In this document: positions 1 to 7,989 of the stretch, piece by piece
Layout: each line of letters opens with the position of its first letter
Position numbering within the stretch: the stretch's first letter is position 1
Assembly (NCBI RefSeq): GCF_002160305.1
Contig: NZ_NFKI01000024.1
Coordinates: forward strand, 1-50,586
Direction of reading: 5' to 3'
Length of the DNA stretch: 50,586 nt
DNA from: Pseudoflavonifractor sp. An184
GTDB lineage: Bacteria; Bacillota; Clostridia; Oscillospirales; Oscillospiraceae
Notes under the pieces: model-generated
Database searches by the model: none
Told to the model about the DNA's origin: nothing
Seen by the model: the letters and a program-made list of their open reading frames with translations, nothing else
Made by a program: the position numbers and the translations under genes

Positions 1-43
1 CTTGGATACTCTCTGGTACTACCTTGTACTACCATGCACTTCC

Positions 44-118
44 TCAGACTCTTATAGTTTGGCAAAGGCATTTTACCCTGACAAGTCGCCGACTGTTTTT
101 ACGCTTACGGATGTTCAT
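44..118 (-). CDS. possible 24-residue basic peptide
   Basis: A short minus-strand frame starts with ATG at 118, preceded by an AGGAAGGAG-like ribosome binding site, and ends at a TGA at 44-46. The peptide (starting MNIRKRKNSRRLV) is strongly basic. No family is recognised. The good ribosome binding site is the only support, so this may be chance. The rest of 119-285 shows no convincing gene. Confidence 0.2.
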   Translation of the reverse strand: MNIRKRKNSRRLVRVKCLCQTIRV

Positions 119-285
119 GGGTTTCTCCTTCCTGGTGCTCTTTGCCTGATTTCTGTATCAATCAAAAAGGAAAGCGCATTACAACAATGCGAGAGTGTTT
201 ATATTTTGACTGCAACAGTTTCTGGATGAAATTATTCTTCAGCAAGATTTTGAAGCTATAAAAGTAAATTTTACTGTGAGCCGTT

Positions 286-474
286 TTATTGCTTATCAAT
301 TGTTGTCCCTGACCAATCCCGGAGTTGATCCAACACAACTTGACAGTGTCCAGGATCCCATTGTTCTATAAATTGCTCCAGCGGACGAAGGTTTACCACA
401 TCAATTCTATCTTCGTTCCTTTGAACATCAACCACAAACAGTTCATTTATCAAGCTGGATAACGCCTTCCTCAT
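286..474 (-). CDS. hypothetical 62-residue protein
   Basis: This small frame overlaps the 3' end of the MORN gene by 32 bases in another frame. The protein starts MRKALSSLINELFVVD and has an amphipathic, mixed-charge composition compatible with a folded small protein. There is no clear ribosome binding site before the ATG at 474, so translation would have to be coupled to the upstream gene, or the frame is a further frameshifted continuation of it. No family was recognised. Existence as a real gene is uncertain. Confidence 0.3.
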   Translation of the reverse strand: MRKALSSLINELFVVDVQRNEDRIDVVNLRPLEQFIEQWDPGHCQVVLDQLRDWSGTTIDKQ

Positions 475-1518
475 CCCACTCGCCAGAAAACAGGTTCATA
501 ATGGCAGACTCGGTAAGACTATGATCTTTCCAGTAAGGAAACAGCTTCTCATATGTATCCTCGCCAGTGCGTTGAACCACGATGTCAAACCAAGTTCCCA
601 CCTGGGGTTTGCCTGTCTGCCAGATCCCATCAAACAGTTTATGGTGATGGAGCGAGGAGTAACTGCACCCATGCCCATTTCGCAGGCCATTTTGATACTC
701 TCCCTCGTAGTCTGGCAGTCGAGCCCACCCCTCTTCCAACCCGACAGATCGACGTTGTTATCGTTCAAAACAGCATCACACAGCAACATTCCTTTTTCAT
801 CCCAGATCCGGGTTCGGCCGTTATCCATGACTTCTACGAGAGGATTTCCCTTTGTGTCCAGAAGCCGTTCCCCATCCACCGGCGGAAGAGATGTTTCCTT
901 GGATGCCAACGTAGTCAGGACCGTCTGGGTCTCCTCGTTCAATGCTGTGCGGAAATCGCCGATCCGGAAGAACACATCTGAAAAGGGGCTACCCATAGCA
1001 GGAAGAAATGCTTCCCGAACCAGGAAACACAGATGACTTTGAAGGTAGTCAGCCGCCTCACCACTATCCTGCTCCACGGCTTGATGGGCCATTGTGATTA
1101 GGATATCAGTGATTTTAATCAAATGATGCAGCTGATTTGGTAGAAGATCCTTTTGAATGTCCGGAAGATAAGCAATCAGTAAATCGGAGAGAAGGCTGCT
1201 GATGCCGGCGGTGTTTCCTGCTTTGGGTTGGCGGACAATGTACTCTAGGCCAGATTCCAGTTCAGTTAGTAGGATACGCTTTGCATTTCGGCTCCGAGCT
1301 TTATGATCCCGGCGTTCCGAAGAAACTTGGAGGGAGTAGATTAGTAGTGCAATGAGTAGTGCAGCTTCCAAGTTAAAAGCAGCGACATACAAATTGACCA
1401 TGACATCGGGGGAAAATAATGCTCCGCCGTTGATCCAGCACACCAATTGGGGCAGAAAGTGCAGTGTGGCTAAAACAAGAAAAACAATAAAGGTGATCCA
1501 AAGAATGACGGGGGCCAT
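443..1518 (-). pseudogene. membrane-anchored MORN-repeat protein, frameshifted
   Basis: The start ATG at 1518 has an AGGAGGG site eight bases upstream. The N-terminus has two hydrophobic helices (about residues 4-24 and 40-62), then a basic stretch and a helical cytosolic region to about residue 225. Near 735-745 the frame changes. The original frame runs on to 496 with unlikely sequence, while the next frame carries a MORN-type motif, YEGEYQNGLRNGHG, and a second match (FDGIWQTGKPQVGTW) and ends at 443. One base gained on the coding strand would join GRTRIWDEKG...VDLSG to the MORN part. MORN repeats are known from membrane-associated proteins. It lies 33 bases after the YolD-like gene and is probably the last gene of the SOS cassette. 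The break may be a mutation or a sequencing error. Confidence 0.65.
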
Positions 1519-1551
1519 ATGCGTTCCCTCCTAGTCACGCAAAAAAGTTTT

Positions 1552-1974
1552 TTAAAACAAGTTTTGAAAGCAGTTGCTTTCCAGGTCAGCCACGTCCTCC
1601 AGAGGAATACTCGTACCATCCAGCAAAATCAGGACCCGATTCATCTCATTAATCTTTTTTAGCCGCCCGGTAGTAGTGAAATAGGCCCCGCCGTCCTTCC
1701 GCTCATCCGGCTGGAACCAGGTAACCGTGACCTCTGGTTGCTCCGCGATGTGCTCCAGCAGAACCGCCTGTCGCCGGTCCAGCTCCGCCTTGGTGTCCTC
1801 GTCCAGCTCCATCTTCTGGTCCGTCAGCCGGGCGGTCTCCGCGATAGCCCCTGCGTGGCCGCTGAGAGCGGCGAAGGGGCTGAAGATGGCGGCCCGCTCT
1901 GCAATAGGCATTCGCGGGTGCCGGGCCGAGGTGGGATGGGGCAGATGGAGCATATCGTCATACTTCCCGCTCAT
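1552..1974 (-). CDS. YolD-like protein
   Basis: This 140-residue protein carries the YolD signature near residues 20-40 (RMPIAERAAIFSPFAAL) and a C-terminal half with the usual small beta-rich domain (VTVTWFQPDE...GRLKKINEMNRVLILLDGTSIPLEDV). YolD-family genes sit next to Y-family polymerases of the UvrX/UmuC type on plasmids, prophages and integrative elements. Here the ATG overlaps the polymerase stop as ATGA (1971-1974), so translation is coupled. The molecular role of the family is not settled; a part in polymerase regulation or lesion bypass is inferred from the pairing. Confidence 0.85.
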   Translation of the reverse strand: MSGKYDDMLHLPHPTSARHPRMPIAERAAIFSPFAALSGHAGAIAETARLTDQKMELDEDTKAELDRRQAVLLEHIAEQPEVTVTWFQPDERKDGGAYFTTTGRLKKINEMNRVLILLDGTSIPLEDVADLESNCFQNLF

Positions 1975-3491
1975 GCCTGATGCCCTCCAATCGTCTGATT
2001 CCGCTCCCGGGCTGTGGCGCCCTCCTCCAGATTCATCCCCTTGAGGATGGCGTTCTTACCATACCGCTTTTTGATCCCCAGCATGGCCTCCTGGAGCTTC
2101 CGCTCTCTGGCGTGGGCGGCTTTATCTGCCTGCTCCTGCTGCTCCTTGGCGGCGTAGTCGGTAAATAGGTCCAGCTGCTCCGCCGGCTCCTCCTTAGAGG
2201 CACTGGCCTCGTCCAGCAGCTTGTTGGCGCTGATGCTCAGGCGGCGGATCAGCAGGTTTTTGTCTACAATGCGGTCATAGAGGGCCGTTACAGCTTTCAG
2301 CAGATCATTGGCGGAGGAGGTGTAGGAAAAATTCTCTGTCCCCACCGCGTGCTTGGGGATCTTCCGCCCATATCGGTCGGCGGTGACAGGGCCCTTGTAC
2401 CGGGTAGCGCGGCTGGGATCGTCCAGGTTTTCCCGGTCATAGCCCACGGTGAGGACCAGCTGATTGGTCACCAGCCCCTTGTCCACCAGGTCCAGGGCCA
2501 GGGCGTCCGCCATCTCCCGCGCCACTAGGCGGGCTTTCTGAAAGTCGTACGGGCACTGGAGCACCTGGCCAGAGACGATGCTCTTGTTCTCCGGCTTGTA
2601 CGCCTTCGCGTCCGCGATAGTGCAGGGTTCCCAGCCCCAGGCGTGGTCGATCAAAATTTCCGCGTTGATGCCAAACAGTTTATAGAGCAGCTCCTCATTG
2701 TGGTATTCTCCGGGTGTCCCGATGGAGCACCGGGCCACGTCCCCCATGGTGTACATCCCATGGGCCTCCAGTTTGCTCGCGTAGCCCTTGCCCACCCGCC
2801 AGAAGTCGGTGAGGGGCCGGTGGTCCCGGAGCAGCCGCCGGTAGGTCATTTCATTCAGCTTGGCGATGCGCACCCCGTCCTTGTCCGGGTGGACGTGCTT
2901 GGCCACGATATCCATGGCCACCTTGGCCAGGAACAGATTGGTACCCATGCCCGCCGCGGCGGTGATGCCAGTGGTTTTCAAAATGTCCAGGATGATGGTC
3001 CGGGTCAGCTCCCGGGCGGTCATCTGATAGGTGTCCAGGTAGTTGGTCAGGTCCATGAACACCTCGTCGATGGAGTAGGGGTAGATATCCTCCGGTGCCA
3101 CATATTTCAAATAGACACTGTAGATCTTGGTGCTCCAGTCGATATAGTGGGCCATCCGGGGCGGGGCCACGATATAGTCCAGGGCCAGAGCGGGATCCTT
3201 CTGCACCTCCGGATCGTGCCAGGAGGAGCCGGTGAGCTGATGGCCGGGGGCATTCCACTTCCGCCGGGTGTTCACCTCTGCCACCTTCTGCACCACCTCA
3301 AAGAGCCGGGCTCGGCCTGCGATTCCATATGCTTTCAGGGAGGGGGAGACGGCCAGGCAGATGGTCTTGCCCGTGCGGCGTTTGTCCGCCACAACCAGAT
3401 TGGTGGTCATGGGGTCCAGACCCCGCTCCACGCATTCCACACTGGCGTAAAACGATTTCAGGTCACAGCAGACATAGGTCCGCTCCTTCAT
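1971..3491 (-). CDS. Y-family DNA polymerase (UmuC/UvrX-like)
   Basis: A translesion DNA polymerase of 506 residues. The N-terminus holds the metal-binding motif CCDLKSFYASVECVERG (about residues 8-24), and the second catalytic motif YSIDEVFMDLT lies near residue 140. The helix-hairpin region TGITAAAGMGTNLFLAKVAMD-like follows, then a little-finger domain (about 320-430) and a charged tail (about 450-500). The ATG at 3491 follows an AAGGGGGGTGAGG ribosome binding site. Its neighbours, an AlkZ-related gene upstream and YolD-like downstream, mark it as a mobile SOS cassette rather than the housekeeping DinB. Expression is probably from the LexA-type promoter at about 4321-4345, although a TATACT-like sequence just upstream could be a second start. 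Confidence 0.95.
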   Translation of the reverse strand: MKERTYVCCDLKSFYASVECVERGLDPMTTNLVVADKRRTGKTICLAVSPSLKAYGIAGRARLFEVVQKVAEVNTRRKWNAPGHQLTGSSWHDPEVQKDPALALDYIVAPPRMAHYIDWSTKIYSVYLKYVAPEDIYPYSIDEVFMDLTNYLDTYQMTARELTRTIILDILKTTGITAAAGMGTNLFLAKVAMDIVAKHVHPDKDGVRIAKLNEMTYRRLLRDHRPLTDFWRVGKGYASKLEAHGMYTMGDVARCSIGTPGEYHNEELLYKLFGINAEILIDHAWGWEPCTIADAKAYKPENKSIVSGQVLQCPYDFQKARLVAREMADALALDLVDKGLVTNQLVLTVGYDRENLDDPSRATRYKGPVTADRYGRKIPKHAVGTENFSYTSSANDLLKAVTALYDRIVDKNLLIRRLSISANKLLDEASASKEEPAEQLDLFTDYAAKEQQEQADKAAHARERKLQEAMLGIKKRYGKNAILKGMNLEEGATARERNQTIGGHQA

Positions 3492-3538
3492 GTTTCCCTC
3501 ACCCCCCTTGATTTTAGTATATCACGGATGCAGTCCTG

Positions 3539-4270
3539 TTATTGGGGCCATCCCAGCACGGCGTCCAGCGTCTCCGGCGCAGCCTCCGGAAAGTTCTTTT
3601 GTATCTGCTCATAGACCGGCGCTTTGGACTCCCCTGGGGCCACGGAGTAGGCGGAGGCGATGTGGTCGTATCCCCACAAGGCCTCCGGGGTAGTGTAGAC
3701 GGAGATGGGCCAGCCATAGGGCACGCTCTTCTTATTGATCCGCTGGCGGAAGTCCCGGATGAGCAGATAGCCTCCCATCTGGAGGTCTGTGACCGTGCCC
3801 TCAAAATTTTTCTCTCCGCCTTTTCCGAATCCGGCCTGCCGCTTCAAATCGGAAGAAAACCACTCCTCCTGCTCCAGGAAACGGTCCATGATCCGCTTCT
3901 GACGCATGGTGGCCCGCTCGTCCTCCCACCGGCTGTCGAAGTCATAGCCGTCCCGACGCCAGTTGGCGAAGTGTGGAAACCAGGCTTTGGAGATGAAACC
4001 GGCCCGTTTGCCGAAAAACTTGCCGTATGCCACCCGGCCGCTGCGGGCAATGAGTGCGCGCCACTCCCAGGGGTCCTGGTCCGGGTCTCCGGTCCACCAA
4101 GCGAGAGCCGCGGTGTTTTCCTCCACGGAGAAGCCGTCTATCTCGTTTGGGAACAGGGGCAGAAAGCCGATCTCATCGATCCAGCGGATAAGCTCCTCCC
4201 AGCTCCGGATGCGGGCAGGATTGTCCCAGTCCATGCCCCGCATGATCCATTCGCCGTTTTCCATGGCCAT
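3539..4270 (-). CDS. AlkZ-related (YcaQ-like) protein
   Basis: This 243-residue protein starts at ATG 4270, chosen because an AGAAAGGA site lies seven bases upstream; a longer frame to 4315 has no such site and would run through the promoter. The sequence contains IRSWEELIRWIDEIGFLPLF, GFSVEENTAALAWW and DPWEWRALIARSGRVAYGKFF. This pattern matches what I recall of proteins annotated as AlkZ-related, distant relatives of the winged-helix DNA glycosylase AlkZ/YcaQ. A DNA-repair role fits the polymerase and YolD genes 47 bases downstream. The family assignment is from memory of the motif pattern, and the catalytic residues cannot be confirmed here. Confidence 0.55.
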   Translation of the reverse strand: MAMENGEWIMRGMDWDNPARIRSWEELIRWIDEIGFLPLFPNEIDGFSVEENTAALAWWTGDPDQDPWEWRALIARSGRVAYGKFFGKRAGFISKAWFPHFANWRRDGYDFDSRWEDERATMRQKRIMDRFLEQEEWFSSDLKRQAGFGKGGEKNFEGTVTDLQMGGYLLIRDFRQRINKKSVPYGWPISVYTTPEALWGYDHIASAYSVAPGESKAPVYEQIQKNFPEAAPETLDAVLGWPQ

Positions 4271-4320
4271 AGCGCAGTCCTTTCTTGATACGAAACATAT
4301 TTTTGCTTCTAACAAGTTAC

Positions 4321-4345
4321 ATTATAGCACATTTGTTCGGTGACA
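4321..4345 (-). promoter_or_regulatory. promoter with LexA-type (DinR) box for the repair cassette
   Basis: On the minus strand TATAAT occupies 4326-4321 and is immediately preceded by CGAACAAATGTGC (4339-4327). This agrees with the Gram-positive LexA box CGAACRNRYGTTYG except in the last half-site (GTGC for GTTC). A LexA box between -35 and -10 would block polymerase until DNA damage. The -35 itself is poor. Regulation is inferred; the box is seen. Confidence 0.6.
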
Positions 4346-4445
4346 TCTACTAATTTCTGATCTCTATGCCTTCTAGACGGCACTCTGCATACTTAAAACA
4401 AATCACCAGCTTGCCTATACCGAAAAGCTGGTGATTGAAAATCCG

Positions 4446-5048
4446 TTATTTATTTAGTGCGCCTCGGACAGCACTTTTAATCCCAGTCAAGGCAACGATG
4501 TCTTTCTTCAGCCATATTCCAGGTTCTGGACAATACCAAAATTGATCCTTGCGCTTCTTAAAAATACGGTAGGGAGCGGTCAACGAGTTATCATAGATGT
4601 GACACACATCACAGACGGGGACCAGCTCTTTTACTAAATCAAGCGCTCTGTCATATCTGGAAATAATTTTTTCAACGGGCACATCATGGCCGCCAGCTGA
4701 TACTCTGGAAGCAACCCGCGCTACATTGATTTGGGCATCTGCAGTGAGAACATAGTAACAGCGAATAAAGAAGTCTTCTTGCTTTGCACGTCTTAACAAG
4801 TTCAAATTGCGCGGAGTAGATAAAACAGTCTCAAAACAGAAGCTCTCATGCTTTTTTAAATGAAGTTCTCGACGTTCCTCCGCTAGTTGAGCCGCTTCAA
4901 TATTTTCACATCCGAGCACACGTTGAATTTCATCCGCATTGATATATGACATTCCAGTCGGACGAAGTAAATCTGTGATGGTACTTTTCCCTGAGCCATT
5001 GGGACCTGCGAAAACAACAACCTCCGGTTTTTTAAGGGTTTCGTTCAC
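4446..5048 (-). CDS. zeta-toxin-like P-loop kinase
   Basis: This 200-residue protein has a Walker A loop at the N-terminus (VVVFAGPNGSGKSTITDLL, residues 10-28), then YINADEIQRVLG and HESFCFETVLSTP, the substrate-site pattern of zeta toxins. These phosphorylate UDP-N-acetylglucosamine or related nucleotide sugars. The helical segment RVASRVSAGGHDVPVEKIISRYDRALDL is typical of the chromosomal zeta-like branch. The start overlaps the upstream small gene by 17 bases, so the two are co-translated. Epsilon-zeta modules stabilise mobile elements, which suits the location. It could also be a stand-alone kinase without toxicity. Confidence 0.8.
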   Translation of the reverse strand: MNETLKKPEVVVFAGPNGSGKSTITDLLRPTGMSYINADEIQRVLGCENIEAAQLAEERRELHLKKHESFCFETVLSTPRNLNLLRRAKQEDFFIRCYYVLTADAQINVARVASRVSAGGHDVPVEKIISRYDRALDLVKELVPVCDVCHIYDNSLTAPYRIFKKRKDQFWYCPEPGIWLKKDIVALTGIKSAVRGALNK

Positions 5049-5241
5049 TGTATCGTCCCTTTCTGGCCTCGCCGACTACCTCACTGGTGCCGTCGCTGTG
5101 AACCATATAGACTTTCCCTGTTTTGGGATCAAATTTAGCAATCGGCTGCTTGAGGAGCTTTTTCTTTTTCAAATCTGCTGCGACAGCCTGTCTTGCATAC
5201 TGGACGACGATGCTGTCATCCGGCAATTTATTTTCTACCAT
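5032..5241 (-). CDS. small partner of the zeta-like protein, candidate antitoxin
   Basis: I place the start at ATG 5241 because GGAGGTG lies about eleven bases upstream; a longer reading to 5271 would include that site. The 69-residue product starts MVENKLPDDSIVVQYARQAVAADLK-like, then a lysine-rich stretch and a beta-rich tail (KFDPKTGKVYMVHSDGTSEVVGEARKGRY). It does not look like the classical epsilon antitoxin. Order (small gene first, 17-base overlap with the kinase) is that of a toxin-antitoxin pair, so antitoxin is an inference from context. Confidence 0.55.
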   Translation of the reverse strand: MVENKLPDDSIVVQYARQAVAADLKKKKLLKQPIAKFDPKTGKVYMVHSDGTSEVVGEARKGRYSERNP

Positions 5242-5409
5242 CGTAAAGTTCACCTCCATAAAAACAGGCATACTTTCAGTGGTTGAGTAAGTTCACAAAA
5301 TCATTATAGCCTCTTCTCTGGATAATGTCCAGTGCGAACGCTTTCCAATGCCAGCAAGCGGTATAAAATAATATATTTTGTTCTGAGGTATTTTCTCTCG
5401 TGAAGAACC

Positions 5410-5449
5410 AGAGAGGAAAAGTCAGCCCTTGGGCTGTCTTTTCCTCTCT
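5410..5449 (-). terminator. stem-loop after the metallophosphoesterase remnant
   Basis: Two 19-base arms (5410-5428 and 5431-5449) pair almost perfectly around a two-base loop (AGAGAGGAAAAG..CAGCCC). There is no long T-run on either side, so termination is likely but not certain. Positions 5242-5409 hold no convincing gene. Confidence 0.5.
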
Positions 5450-5457
5450 GACCTTTC

Positions 5458-5913
5458 TCACAAGATCTGTACGATCTGCTCCCAGAGCAGGATGTGTTTC
5501 TGGTCCACCGAGCGGTTGTCATGGAAGTGTCCAAAGAACCAGTATTCGTATTCCAGTCGCCGGTCTACCATCTCCAGAAATTCCGTGAGATGGTCTGCCT
5601 CGTTGTGACGGTCCATAGACAGGGCGATGCTGGTGGAGGCACAGTGGGTGATCACATAGTCCACCTGCCAATTTGTTCGCTCCAATGTTTTCAATGCGGT
5701 ATAGTATTCTTCATCGGAGGGCAGCTCCTCCGGCCACCAGGATTGGCCTAGTACCCGGAACCTGTTCCTGCCACTGCGCTTCAGGGCGTTCTGCTGGGCG
5801 CGGAAGTTCGGATCTGCTGGATCCAGGATGCCGTCCTCCACATCGTGGCTCTTGGCCCCGCCCATAGTGAAGAAGGTCTTTCCCATGATTTCATAGAGCT
5901 GACCGCGCATCAA
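5458..5913 (-). pseudogene. metallophosphoesterase, N-terminal part missing
   Basis: The readable part begins at about 5913 (RGQLYEIMGKTFFTMGGAKSHD) and continues with WWPEELPSDEEYYTAL, VDYVITHCAS and EYWFFGHFHDN. These are the C-terminal half of a calcineurin-like phosphoesterase, with the metal ligands in THC and GHFH. The first roughly hundred residues, including the DxH and GDxxD motifs, are absent. The break falls 14 bases after the stop of the serine recombinase, so the gene was probably cut by the recombinase-bearing element or by a later rearrangement. No matching N-terminal half was found elsewhere in the window. Confidence 0.75.
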
Positions 5914-5927
5914 ATGTCAGGATCCAC

Positions 5928-7241
5928 TTACCCCTGATGTTTCAACTGGGTCAGTAAGCGATCCTGACGGGTGATGTCTGCGATTTGATTGTTGAGTTCC
6001 ACGATATCTGCACTCCAGAGCATCTTACCATTTTGGGCAGCCTGGAGATCGGCAGTCATTTTATCTAGAACAGATTTCCCACACTGTAATTTGTGGTATA
6101 TACGAAGAAATGCTTCCTTGATGTCAATTTCACAAAGAGGTCGCATTTCGCATCTCTCTTTATTACGCTCGTGTACTCTGCACACCCAATACATGTTTCC
6201 TCGCACCCTCTTTTTCCTGAAAATGGTGCCACAAATTCCGCATACTATGTTTCGATTCAATGGAGAATCCTGTTCTCTACCGGGGAAATATTCCTCCCCT
6301 CTTCTTTTCAGTAGAGTTTGAACCGTCTCAAATATCTCGGGTGCTATGATGGGCACAGGTGTACTTTTTAAGTAATATTGCGTCACTTCTCCGTGATTAT
6401 TTTTCTGTTTTGTAGGAAACCCTTTTGTATGATATGTTTTTTGCCATAATGAATTTCCTGCATATTTCTCATTTTTAAGAATTCGTGAAACTGCATGTGG
6501 AGTCCACCTCTGATGTGTCGGCAAACTATCCGTGGTATTACATTTATTGAGATTTGCTGCGATCTCAGCAATGCCAATTCCCATAAGGTAGTCAGAGAAA
6601 AATTTTTTTACAACGTTTGCCTCCTGCTCCACCACTACATAAGGCCGCTCTTTTTTTGTATAGCCGTATGGCATGGTAGCAGGAACAAACGTTCCTCGCC
6701 TCATCCGAATTTGGTAGCTCCACCGCATGTTCTGCGAAATGGATTCGCTCTCCTTCTGATCCATCATGGCAAAGATAGCCGTCAGCAGTTCCCCGGAAAG
6801 CTCCGCCGTGTCGATATTTTGTTCTTCAAAGCAGATACCAATGTTCAGGGCTTTCAATTCTCGAATCGTCTCCAGGCACTCCTTTGCATTCCTTGCAAAT
6901 CGAGAGGAAGATTTAACTAGTATTTTATCGATCCGCCCCCGCCGACAGTCCGCCAGGAGCCGCTGGAAATCTTCTCGTTTCTCGGCGGAGGTACCTGTGA
7001 TCCCCTTATCCGCATAGATGTCCACAAATTCCCACTCCGGATTGCTGGTGATGAGTTCCGTGTAGTGAGCATTCTGAGCTGCGTAAGAGTTCAGCTGATC
7101 CTCTGAGTTAGAACTCACTCGGGCGTATGCGGCTACCCGGAGCTTTCTGGTCTGCTCCGGGGCGTTGGCCGGAATCACCACAATGCAGGGACTTTTTAGG
7201 GCCAGGGAGCCGTTTATCTTTTTCTGCTCCTGCTGCTTCAC
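5928..7241 (-). CDS. large serine recombinase
   Basis: The GTG at 7241 (VKQQEQKK) is preceded by AGAGGTG seven bases upstream, giving 437 residues. The resolvase-type catalytic domain starts near residue 35 with YARVSSNSEDQLNSY, Ser43 being the likely nucleophile. DKGITGTSAEKREDFQRLL and KSSSRFARNAKECLETIREL follow. The recombinase domain (about 190-300) includes PYGYTKKERPYVVVEQEA and WTPHAVSRILKNEKYAG. A zinc ribbon (CGICG...CRVHERNKERC, about 330-370) and a short coiled-coil tail complete it. Such enzymes integrate and excise integrative elements. The position at the edge of a truncated gene supports this being an element terminus. Confidence 0.95.
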   Translation of the reverse strand: MKQQEQKKINGSLALKSPCIVVIPANAPEQTRKLRVAAYARVSSNSEDQLNSYAAQNAHYTELITSNPEWEFVDIYADKGITGTSAEKREDFQRLLADCRRGRIDKILVKSSSRFARNAKECLETIRELKALNIGICFEEQNIDTAELSGELLTAIFAMMDQKESESISQNMRWSYQIRMRRGTFVPATMPYGYTKKERPYVVVEQEANVVKKFFSDYLMGIGIAEIAANLNKCNTTDSLPTHQRWTPHAVSRILKNEKYAGNSLWQKTYHTKGFPTKQKNNHGEVTQYYLKSTPVPIIAPEIFETVQTLLKRRGEEYFPGREQDSPLNRNIVCGICGTIFRKKRVRGNMYWVCRVHERNKERCEMRPLCEIDIKEAFLRIYHKLQCGKSVLDKMTADLQAAQNGKMLWSADIVELNNQIADITRQDRLLTQLKHQG

Positions 7242-7315
7242 AATACTTTCACCTCTTTTTGCAACACACAATACCAGAAACCGTTTAAAATATCTATATC
7301 CAAAGGACACAAAAA

Positions 7316-7432
7316 TCAAAGAGAAACAATGACGTCCGCGCCAGTCTCCGCATTGAGACGAGCAGCAATCTTTCGGGCCTCCTTCCGGCTCACCAGGCCG
7401 GCGGCCTGGTGCGACCGGAGCAGATTTACCAT
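7316..7432 (-). CDS. small protein before the recombinase
   Basis: A 38-residue frame starting MVNLLRSHQAAGLVSRKEARKIAA-like and ending with GADVIVSL. The helix-turn-helix-like pattern (AGLVSRKEARKIAARL) is reminiscent of short SHOCT-type segments, but that is only a resemblance. The start at 7432 lacks a good ribosome binding site; a longer frame reaches 7534 but crosses a perfect inverted repeat. Lies 75 bases upstream of the recombinase and is probably co-transcribed. Confidence 0.4.
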   Translation of the reverse strand: MVNLLRSHQAAGLVSRKEARKIAARLNAETGADVIVSL

Positions 7433-7470
7433 TCCTAAGTAGTTGATATTTTCTTTTCTTGAGTATGTGT

Positions 7471-7506
7471 GAGAGGGGCGGAAAGTATGATCCCTCCGCC
7501 CCTCTC
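7471..7506. repeat. perfect 12-base inverted repeat
   Basis: Arms GAGAGGGGCGGA (7471-7482) and TCCGCCCCTCTC (7495-7506) surround a 12-base loop. No T-run follows on either strand, so a transcription attenuator, a protein site or an element-end structure are all possible. It sits just upstream of the recombinase-associated small gene. Confidence 0.6.
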
Positions 7507-7547
7507 GTTCCGTTGACACAAGACAGCTCCGCAAATCAGTTACGTTT

Positions 7548-7712
7548 CTATTCTAAAATAGCCAGATGCGGAACATATCTTGCCGTCATCTTGTTGATTC
7601 TGCCGGCTCTATTTGACACTACTTCCCGAGCCCTGGGCGGCAACTGACGGACCGTGCTGGCGCACGTCACGGGAATCTCACCCCTCCGAGGATCTCTCCG
7701 AGCTGCCCCCAT
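7548..7712 (-). CDS. possible 54-residue basic protein
   Basis: An open minus-strand frame from ATG 7712 to TAG 7548 gives an arginine-rich product (MGAARRDPRRGEIPV...NRAGRINKMTARYVPHLAIL). The last thirty residues look protein-like, but there is no clear ribosome binding site and the region is structured. This stretch (7507-7985) may be non-coding element DNA instead. Confidence 0.2.
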   Translation of the reverse strand: MGAARRDPRRGEIPVTCASTVRQLPPRAREVVSNRAGRINKMTARYVPHLAILE

Positions 7713-7765
7713 TGCTTGATCCCGATTTCACTCAGGGCTGTGGCTGGGCAGGAGTATCATGATAG

Positions 7766-7922
7766 GTTGACGGGGTCGTCGCGCTTCGAGTTGCCAGACT
7801 CGAACGCCGAAAATGGATTCACGCTCGCCGCCTTATTTAGCCGTCTTTTTATGGAGCTTTGCTCCACAGGCAGGTCTTGGCGCATTTTCGGCTTCGCTGT
7901 CCCCTCCTCGGGGCCCGTCAAC
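7766..7922. other. nested inverted repeats, candidate structured RNA or transfer/replication origin
   Basis: An outer pair GTTGACGGG (7766-7774) and CCCGTCAAC (7914-7922) encloses an inner pair GCCGAAAATG (7806-7815) and CATTTTCGGC (7883-7892). Local hairpins lie inside: TTCGAGT/ACTCGAA (7785-7804) between outer and inner arms, and TGGAGC/GCTCCA (7852-7866) within the inner pair. The pairs are perfect and properly nested, which makes one multibranched fold of about 157 bases. No gene was recognised here. It resembles no RNA family I can name. Confidence 0.5.
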
Positions 7923-7989
7923 TAACGTATCCCGTTGCCGGATATTCAGTTTTCAAAGTACCGTCGAGCGGCAGAACATTTTTCGGCCC

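Noticed and set aside
2..229. Plus-strand frame of 75 residues at the window start
   Set aside because: No start signal in the window and no recognisable protein; may be chance.
2643..3614. Frame of 323 residues opposite the Y-family polymerase
   Set aside because: Antisense shadow; no ribosome binding site and low complexity.
5276..5534. Overlapping minus-strand frames of 61 and 76 residues
   Set aside because: They cover the stem-loop 5410-5449 and have poor starts and composition.
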